A stretch of DNA of 19,840 bases from Methanosarcinales archaeon (lineage in GTDB: Archaea; Halobacteriota; Methanosarcinia; Methanosarcinales; Methanogasteraceae): NCBI GenBank assembly GCA_030606635.1, contig JAUWGA010000008.1, positions 1 to 19,840 on the forward strand, in the 5' to 3' direction. How positions within the stretch are numbered: position 1 is the stretch's first letter; every line of letters starts with the position of its first letter. The notes below the pieces were generated by a model. That model was not told the DNA's origin and ran no database searches. It was given only the letters and a program-made list of their open reading frames with translations. Position numbers and translations under genes: made by a program. Below are positions 15,501-19,840 of this stretch, piece after piece.

Positions 15501-16208
15501 ACAGACATCACGGAGCGCAAAGCCGCGGAAGGACAGATCAAACGATCCCTGCGAGAGAAAGACGTGCTTATGCATGAGATATATCATCGCGTAAAGAACA
15601 ACCTTCAGGTTGCGTCAAGCTTACTTTCTATGCAAGCACGAACCACCCGGAATAAAGAAGCGATCGATGTGCTCTCTAAATCCCAGAGCAGAATAAATAC
15701 TATGGCTCTTATTCACACTCAATTATATGAAAGTGGGGACCTGTCAGAACTGAATATGAAGGAGTTTGTAGGCACATTGTCGGAAGAGTTGTTCCGGAGT
15801 TATCCGGTCAACGACACAAGGATTGCCCGGATCGTTAATGTGACTGATCGCAAGTTTCCGGCATCTGTCGGAGTGTATGTCGGGCTGATCATCAACGAAC
15901 TGCTCGGAAATGCTCTACAACATGCTTTTGGTGAGAGGAAGGAAGGAAAGATCGAGGTCAGTCTCACCGCATCAGATAGTGGCCGGGTCAATCTGCGGGT
16001 AAGCGATGATGGCGTTGGACTGCCTCCTGGATTCGATATCAATGAGTCAAAGACGCTTGGTCTCCGTCTCGTAAAGATCCTCGCTGAAGACCAGTTGCAA
16101 GGAACCCTGGAGGTCACGAGCGATGGCGGAGCAACCTTTAAGATGGAGTTTGACCTAAAGGATAATGGGGGCAGTTTATACGGAGAAGATAAGAATACTG
16201 ATCGTTGA
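12600..16208 (+). CDS. HK3: cytoplasmic PocR-PAS(x6)-HisKA_2 histidine kinase
   Basis: A 1202-residue soluble kinase with no membrane segment. Residues about 1-175 are a PocR sensory domain (FCSLIRSTKEGRRRC, MYCFAHG, MYAGQF) with the conserved cysteines Cys51, Cys64 and Cys86; PocR domains respond to small molecules such as 1,2-propanediol in the founding member. A coiled coil (about 180-225) leads to six PAS modules near 222-350, 360-478, 483-600, 608-722, 728-850 and 855-975, most closed by DITERK-type linkers. The histidine box is HEIYHRVKNNLQ (His996), followed by the ATPase N box INELLGNALQHAF and G1 DDGVGLPPG. The final 129 coding bases of the ATPase are identical to the fragment at 7487-7615, while the first part of the catalytic region is more diverged. 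I chose ATG 12600 over 12531 because of AGAGGTG and because PocR text begins right there. Its 3' end overlaps HK4. Confidence 0.9.
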   Translation: MDESISLRELVDDDIVQAIQDRFAETVGVSSVIFLPDGDALTRFSNPTKFCSLIRSTKEGRRRCFQSFTEMSRKALKLSEPEIMYCFAHGAHFVAPIIVDGERKATMYAGQFRPEKFSPEQLEELKQIAVEIDLDPESLVEEAENMRTVKDKVVMNCLRSFFQTVEVIAELGAQAFELHQTKDALQNAHDDLEMRVQERTAELTKTNEELRREIAERKAAEDALRKSEEKLRNIVEQSVDGIVLVDEEGTLIEWNRGQERITGLSRAEVLGRPLGDVMFQVAANEHDDPALCDRIKAGVLKILETGQAEWLDRLEERVVRRPDGVCRVLQVAVFPIKTGKGFMTGAISRDITECKQAEDALRKSEEKYRALFETAKDAIFLSDESGKFVDVNQAACESLGYSREELLRLSNREIDADPTGYEAFLKVRNALAEEAIFEVNQHRKDGTLLPVEITGKFFETDGELLSLAIARDITERKKAEETVRVSEEKYKALYDNAPLSYQSLNEDGSFNDVNPAWIRTLGYGRKEVNGKWFGDFLHPDWKPHFEKNFQEFKRRGYMHDIQFKIRHKDGHYLDISFEGYIGYNPDGSFKQTYCVLQDITERKQAEENLRESEARIRALLNAPTDAMILIDSAGIVLAVNNTHAKWFKKSIDELIGKCIFDLFPSDIAEFRKAQTNVVFNAGEPIRFEESHGEKIFNTNVYPVFGAKGKVTAVAVYAQDITERNQVEGKLKASQLKYRQLFETMTSGVAIYEVMDDGDDFIFRDFNRAGENIEKVKKEDVIGRRVTEAFPGVREFGLFKVFQRVWRTGKPEYFPEAIYRDEPDSGTWRENWVYKLPSGEIVAIYNDITERKQVEQSLLEAEAELKHIIEVVPGIIAKVNAHTGYFTYCNPALSGILGFSPEEFLARPFIEFVHPDDRQRTINEVEKQLKGSPLAMFENRYICKNGSYKWLEWRATAADENEVIYAAATDITERKAAEGQIKRSLREKDVLMHEIYHRVKNNLQVASSLLSMQARTTRNKEAIDVLSKSQSRINTMALIHTQLYESGDLSELNMKEFVGTLSEELFRSYPVNDTRIARIVNVTDRKFPASVGVYVGLIINELLGNALQHAFGERKEGKIEVSLTASDSGRVNLRVSDDGVGLPPGFDINESKTLGLRLVKILAEDQLQGTLEVTSDGGATFKMEFDLKDNGGSLYGEDKNTDR
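16026..16154 (+). repeat. 129-base segment identical to 7487-7615
   Basis: The end of the HK3 ATPase domain and the end of the orphan kinase fragment are the same at every base over this length. Both carry the variants ATCAATGAG, CTCCGT and GGAACC, where HK1 and HK2 have ATCGATAAG, CTGCGT and GGGACC. It is a shared haplotype block. Confidence 0.9.
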
Positions 16209-17691
16209 GGACGAAGCCATCGTAGCCGAAGATCTGGAACTGGCGGTTACCAATATAGGCTATGAAGTGGTCGGGCGTGCGGTTAGTGCGGATGCCGCGG
16301 TAGATAAGGCGGTCAAACTGAAGCCAGATCTGATATTGATGGATATCGTCCTTCGGGGGAAGAAAAATGGTATAGATGCTTCTCGGGAGATAAAAGAGAA
16401 AGTAGATATTCCTGTTATATTCTTAACAGCGTATTCGGATGTCGGGCTGATCGATAAAGCCAAGAGCACAGAGCCGTACGCGTACCTTGTCAAGCCGTTT
16501 CAGGAACGGCAACTCCTCGCATCCATCGAAACGGCTCTTCACAAGAGCGGGGTCGAGAAGCAGTTGGAGGAGAGTGAAGAATGGCTTGCAATAACCCTTA
16601 TGAGCATCGGTGATGCTGTGATCGCCACTGACGGGGCGGGTTGTGTGAAGTTCATGAATCATGTTGCTGAGAGACTGACCGGGTGGAAACAAGAGGATGC
16701 TGCCGGAAACCCCCTGACAGAGGTCTTTAAGATCATAAACGGGGAGACCGGCGAAGAGATCGAGAATCCGGTAACAACGATACTCAGGGATGGTGTCGTT
16801 GTCGATCTGGCTGACCAAACGATGTTGATGGCAAAGGGCGGAGCGAAGATACCGATCGATGATAGCTTTGCACCGATTAAAAATGATAAAGGCGGGATCA
16901 TCGGAACTGTTCTGGCTTTCCGGGACGTAACCGAGCGGAGACGGGCGGAGGATGAACGGGATCACCTCGTAAAAGAACTTGAAGCAAAGAACTCTGAGAT
17001 GGAGCGGTTCACCTACACAGTATCCCACGACTTAAGATCGCCGCTCACCACCATCCAGGGCTTTGCCAGCGTGCTCCGCATGGACCTGGAGAAGGGCGAG
17101 ACTGAGAAAGTGAAAAAAAATCTGAAATACATAGAAAATGGAATAATAAAGATGGCACGGCTCCTTAACGACACGCTGGAACTCTCACGCATCGGCCGCG
17201 TTGCGAACCCGTCCGAGGACGTGCCGTTTGGCGAACTCGTGTCAGAAGCACTGGAACAGACATCAGAGCAGATAAAATCAGGCGGGGTCGAAATCTCGAT
17301 ATCTGAGAACTTCCCTGCGGTATATGTGGACCGGATAAAGATCATTGAGGTGCTGGTAAACTTAATCGAGAACAGCATAAATTACATGGGCGATGAGCCG
17401 CACCCGAGGATAGATATCGGCTATCGCACCGGGGATGATGAAACCGCCTTCTTCGTGCGCGATGATGGGATAGGAATCGACCCGGGGTCGCACGAGAAGG
17501 TATTTGAGCTATTCTACAAACTGGACAGGGGCACTAAAGGTACCGGCGCCGGTCTTGCCATCGTGAAACGGATAATCGAGGTGCACGAGGGTCGCATCTG
17601 GATAGAGTCAGTGAAAGGGGAGGGTTGTGCGGTCTGCTTCACGCTGCCCATTACATCAGAACAGGCGATAAATGTAAAACGCCGAGAGTGA
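16165..17691 (+). CDS. HK4: receiver-PAS-HisKA-HATPase hybrid histidine kinase
   Basis: A 508-residue soluble protein. Residues about 8-125 are a response-regulator receiver with acidic pair Glu15-Asp16, phosphoacceptor Asp60, Thr88 and Lys110. A PAS domain follows at about 135-258, then a classical HisKA with SHDLRSPL (His288), different from the HisKA_2 type of HK1-HK3. The ATPase domain (about 385-500) has N box NLIENSINYMG, G1 DDGIGIDPG and G2 GTKGTGAGLAIV, all complete. The start ATG 16165 lies 44 bases inside the end of HK3, in another frame, so translation is probably coupled; no better start fits the receiver. The N-terminal receiver is a natural target for phosphate from HK3 and its paralogues. 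No output regulator is adjacent. The last 12 bases overlap the tRNA gene on the other strand. Confidence 0.92.
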   Translation: MGAVYTEKIRILIVEDEAIVAEDLELAVTNIGYEVVGRAVSADAAVDKAVKLKPDLILMDIVLRGKKNGIDASREIKEKVDIPVIFLTAYSDVGLIDKAKSTEPYAYLVKPFQERQLLASIETALHKSGVEKQLEESEEWLAITLMSIGDAVIATDGAGCVKFMNHVAERLTGWKQEDAAGNPLTEVFKIINGETGEEIENPVTTILRDGVVVDLADQTMLMAKGGAKIPIDDSFAPIKNDKGGIIGTVLAFRDVTERRRAEDERDHLVKELEAKNSEMERFTYTVSHDLRSPLTTIQGFASVLRMDLEKGETEKVKKNLKYIENGIIKMARLLNDTLELSRIGRVANPSEDVPFGELVSEALEQTSEQIKSGGVEISISENFPAVYVDRIKIIEVLVNLIENSINYMGDEPHPRIDIGYRTGDDETAFFVRDDGIGIDPGSHEKVFELFYKLDRGTKGTGAGLAIVKRIIEVHEGRIWIESVKGEGCAVCFTLPITSEQAINVKRRE

Positions 17692-17764
17692 GATTCGAAC
17701 TCACGCGGTGACATGCACCACTGGTTTTCAAGACCAGCGCCGTAGTCCGCTTGGCTATCTCGGC
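17680..17764 (-). tRNA. tRNA-Ser (anticodon UGA)
   Basis: On the minus strand the sequence folds as a class II tRNA. The acceptor stem is GCCGAGA (17758-17764) paired with TCTCGGC (17681-17687), with discriminator G at 17680. The D-arm has AGCCAAGCGGA. The anticodon stem CTGGT/ACCAG encloses loop CTTGAAA with anticodon TGA, reading UCA serine codons. A long variable arm (GGTG CATG TCACC) is typical of tRNA-Ser, and the T arm is GTGAG TTCGAAT CTCAC. No 3' CCA is encoded and there is no intron. The discriminator and 3' acceptor strand overlap the end of HK4 on the opposite strand. T-rich sequence (GTTTTACATTTAT) follows the 3' end. Confidence 0.97.
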
Positions 17765-17785
17765 AGCACAATGACATTGCCCTTC

Positions 17786-17799
17786 TGGATTATATCACT
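17786..17799 (-). promoter_or_regulatory. TATA-like box of the tRNA-Ser gene, overlapping the trkH stop
   Basis: On the minus strand AGTGATATAATCCA lies about 28 bases upstream of the tRNA 5' end (17764), the usual archaeal distance. The trkH stop codon (17795-17797) falls within it. The tRNA can thus be transcribed on its own or by readthrough from trkH. Confidence 0.55.
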
Positions 17800-19219
17800 T
17801 TCTCCAGAAATCAGGGATCAGCAGCACAAGCACAGTGAATATCTCGAGTCTGCCGATCCACATGCAGAGAATCAATACCAGTTTTCCGATCGGATGAACA
17901 CCGCCGAAATGCGCGGCCGGACCGATGATGTTAAATCCGGGTCCCACGTTTCCAAGCGCTGTTGCAGCAGCACTCGTTGCGCTTACAGTATCCATGCCAA
18001 GGAGACTCAAGATCAGCGAAGCGACTACGAATATGAATATGTAGAGGATGAAGAACGATAATATCGCCTCCATCACGCCCTGTGGCACCATCTGCCTTCC
18101 AAGCCGGACTGGCAGGATCGCTTTCGGATGCAGCGACCTGAACAACTCGCGGTACCCGTATTTGATCAGCAGCAGTATCCGTACAACCTTCATCCCGCCG
18201 CCGGTCGATCCGGCACACCCGCCGACGAACATGAGTAGGAACAGTACAATCTTGGCGGCATCGGGCCATGCATCAAAGTCTGCCGTCGTAAAACCGGTGG
18301 TCGTGATGACTGCTACCACCTGGAACAATCCAAGCCGGATCGAATCGAATCCATGGGTATTCCACAGCACAAGCACGATCAGCAGCGTTGCGCCGAATAC
18401 GATGTAGGTATACAGTCTGAACTCGGGATCTCGAAAGAGATGCTCTGCCCCGCCGCGCAGCATCCAGTAGTGCAGTGCAAAGTTAGCGCCCGCAACGAAC
18501 ATGAAGAATATCACGATGTATTCGATCAGGGAACTCTGGAAGAACGCGATACTCTCGGAATGCGACGAAAATCCGCCTGTCGACATCGTGCTGAAGGTGG
18601 TGCAGATCGCGTCATAAAACGTCATTCCGCTGAGCCAGAGTACAAACACCTCGACAGCAGAAAACCCGACATAAACAGACCAGAGGATCTTTGCGGTCTG
18701 GCTGAGTCTCGGTCTCAGTTTATCGCCAATGGGATCCGGCACCTCTGCGCGGAACAGATCGCGTCCCGCAACCGCAAGTTTCGGAAGGATCGCAAGGAAG
18801 AGTACGATGATCCCCATGCCGCCGAGCCACTGGGTGAAACTACGCCAGAAAAGCAGACTCTTCGAGTAATCCTCGATAACAGGCAGTATCGTCGAACCGG
18901 TGGTGGTGAATCCTGACATCGACTCGAATAGCGAATCCAGCAGGGGGATCCCGCTTAATATGTATGGCAGCGATCCGAAAAGCGCTACCGAGAACCATCC
19001 GATAGCTACGATAGCGAAACTCTCTTTTATTGGGAGATCGTCGATTTCATGCGTTTTCAGTCCGGAAATGATTCCAACTACAAATGTTATGACCGCGGAG
19101 ATCAAAAAAGGGTTATAATTCTCACTATACCAGAACGCGACCACGAGCGGAACCAGCATCGCCATCCCGAGAAATCTCAGTACCGCGCCTATGAGATTGA
19201 TGATGGTATTATAATTCAT
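17795..19219 (-). CDS. trkH: Trk/Ktr-type potassium uptake protein, channel subunit (TrkH family)
   Basis: A 474-residue polytopic membrane protein of the TrkH/KtrB/HKT superfamily, normal length. It has four M1-P-M2 repeats, each P loop holding the key filter glycine: TTTGST (about 105-110), STGGF (213-217), TTTGF (306-310) and LGNVGPG (422-428). Other family text includes QWLGGMGIIV near 130-139 and GGCAGSTGGGMK near 333-343. It should carry K+ into the cell, gated by a cytoplasmic RCK-type TrkA partner; no trkA is seen in the window, so the partner must be elsewhere. The start follows yjbQ by 16 bases on the same strand, probably one transcript, followed by tRNA-Ser. No strong ribosome binding site is visible before the ATG. 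Confidence 0.95.
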   Translation of the reverse strand: MNYNTIINLIGAVLRFLGMAMLVPLVVAFWYSENYNPFLISAVITFVVGIISGLKTHEIDDLPIKESFAIVAIGWFSVALFGSLPYILSGIPLLDSLFESMSGFTTTGSTILPVIEDYSKSLLFWRSFTQWLGGMGIIVLFLAILPKLAVAGRDLFRAEVPDPIGDKLRPRLSQTAKILWSVYVGFSAVEVFVLWLSGMTFYDAICTTFSTMSTGGFSSHSESIAFFQSSLIEYIVIFFMFVAGANFALHYWMLRGGAEHLFRDPEFRLYTYIVFGATLLIVLVLWNTHGFDSIRLGLFQVVAVITTTGFTTADFDAWPDAAKIVLFLLMFVGGCAGSTGGGMKVVRILLLIKYGYRELFRSLHPKAILPVRLGRQMVPQGVMEAILSFFILYIFIFVVASLILSLLGMDTVSATSAAATALGNVGPGFNIIGPAAHFGGVHPIGKLVLILCMWIGRLEIFTVLVLLIPDFWRK

Positions 19220-19235
19220 GTTCGATCAGTTTCAC

Positions 19236-19625
19236 TTACTCCGTATCGACGATCCGCACCGCAAGCTTGCGATGCCTTGGACCATCCAGTTCCACGAAAA
19301 AGACGCTCTGCCAGGTGCCGAGAGCCAGCCCCCCATTCTCAACCGGCATACAAGCGTTGTTTCCAAGAACGACCGCCTGTAAGTGCGAACGTGCATTATT
19401 GTCGATCCGGTCATGCGCGTACCTACCTTGCGGAACTATGAGATTTAGTAATTTTAATATATCTTCTTTGAGTCCGGGCTCGTTCTCATTTATGATGATA
19501 GCTGTTGTGGTGTGCGGGCTGTATGCCATCGCCATGCCAGTCTCGATTCCCGCCTCTGCGATCTCCTTATTTAAGGATGCTGTGATATCGATGAGTTGTA
19601 TACGACTAGTTGTCTGAATATTCAT
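19236..19625 (-). CDS. yjbQ: YjbQ/UPF0047 family protein
   Basis: A 129-residue protein matching the widespread YjbQ family in length and signature: SPHTTTAIIINENE (His38), YAHDRIDNNARSHLQAVVLG (His71, His81) and GTWQSVFFVELDGPRHRKL at the C-terminus. The conserved histidines form a putative metal or phosphate pocket. The bacterial member is annotated as a secondary thiamine-phosphate synthase on the basis of a weak complementing activity; its true role is unclear. It is probably the first gene of a yjbQ-trkH transcript, with a weak TATA-like element (CTTTACAAT on the minus strand, near 19650) ahead of it. There is no obvious link between this family and K+ transport, so the pairing may be incidental. 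Confidence 0.93.
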   Translation of the reverse strand: MNIQTTSRIQLIDITASLNKEIAEAGIETGMAMAYSPHTTTAIIINENEPGLKEDILKLLNLIVPQGRYAHDRIDNNARSHLQAVVLGNNACMPVENGGLALGTWQSVFFVELDGPRHRKLAVRIVDTE

Positions 19626-19764
19626 CTCTTAATCTGCTTTTACTCGCTGGATTGTAAAGTTTTTGGCGGTAGAGGGTCTCCGGCAGGTAGTGTGAAAGGA
19701 CGCTATGAGACTTCCAGGACTTCACAAGCATGGTCCGGGGGAAGTGCGGATGAGATCAGGACAT

Positions 19765-19782
19765 GCGGAAGGTTTAAATACG
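19765..19782 (+). promoter_or_regulatory. TATA-like box with BRE-like purines, pointing right
   Basis: GCGGAAGGTTTAAATACG combines a purine-rich BRE-like part with TTTAAATA, the best-looking promoter in the window. Transcription would begin near 19805 and run off the right edge. ATG 19825 or 19832 could start the next gene, but too little is visible to call one. Apart from this, 19626-19840 shows no gene. Confidence 0.45.
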
Positions 19783-19840
19783 ATCGAGTATCCCGAATGT
19801 GTGACATACTATTATTCTGCCATAATGTGGCATGAATTAC

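Noticed and set aside
16423..17028. 201-residue minus-strand frame in HK4
   Set aside because: It covers parts of the receiver, PAS and H box of HK4, which are intact on the plus strand; no recognisable motif.
19596..19835. 79-residue plus-strand frame at the right edge
   Set aside because: It starts antisense inside yjbQ, crosses the TATA-like box at 19765-19782 and has no recognisable features.
1..19840. CRISPR array, insertion sequence, integrase, toxin-antitoxin or phage genes
   Set aside because: I looked for regularly spaced repeats, transposase or integrase motifs and terminal inverted repeats and saw none. The repeats present are all parts of kinase genes and their flanks.

Overview
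The window comes from a euryarchaeon of the methanogen, anaerobic methanotroph or alkane-oxidiser type. It carries mch (methenyl-tetrahydromethanopterin cyclohydrolase), archaeal IF5A, a tungsten-type aldehyde:ferredoxin oxidoreductase and a methanogen-style homocysteine-forming sulfurtransferase. TATA-like boxes precede several genes, the tRNA has no encoded CCA, and the sensor kinases resemble those of Methanosarcinales and relatives. I cannot name the genus. Base composition looks balanced, near 50% GC by eye.

Left part (1-6900), all on the plus strand: the end of a PflX-like radical SAM protein; a tight run of aIF5A, agmatinase and an AOR-family oxidoreductase; a truncated staphylococcal-nuclease-like gene; the HcyBio/CBS aspartate-semialdehyde sulfurtransferase; and mch, followed by a hairpin plus T-tract. 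The aIF5A-agmatinase pair is functionally coherent, since agmatinase makes putrescine for the polyamine pool that supplies hypusine.

Middle part (6930-17691), plus strand: a block of sensor histidine kinases. It opens with a kinase graveyard (6932-7642), where the ATPase end of a classical HisKA-type kinase is joined, with a frameshift, to the C-terminal end of a HisKA_2-type kinase. Three intact HisKA_2-type kinases follow. HK1 has a Cache sensor, HAMP and PAS. HK2 has HAMP, PAS and a Cys-rich GAF, and seems to have lost its outside sensor; it is coupled to a small lipoprotein that looks like a PhnD remnant. HK3 has a PocR domain and six PAS domains. Last comes HK4, an N-terminal receiver fused to PAS and a classical HisKA kinase. 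HK1-HK3 have unrelated sensors but closely related catalytic ends, with stretches of 80-140 identical bases shared between copies, which points to duplication with gene conversion. A reasonable hypothesis is a many-inputs-to-one phosphorelay ending on the HK4 receiver. No DNA-binding output regulator lies in the window.

Right part (17680-19625), minus strand: yjbQ, trkH (K+ uptake channel subunit) and tRNA-Ser(UGA), convergent with HK4. The tRNA 3' end overlaps the HK4 stop codon, and a TATA-like box for the tRNA overlaps the trkH stop codon. At the far right a good TATA-like box on the plus strand points out of the window.
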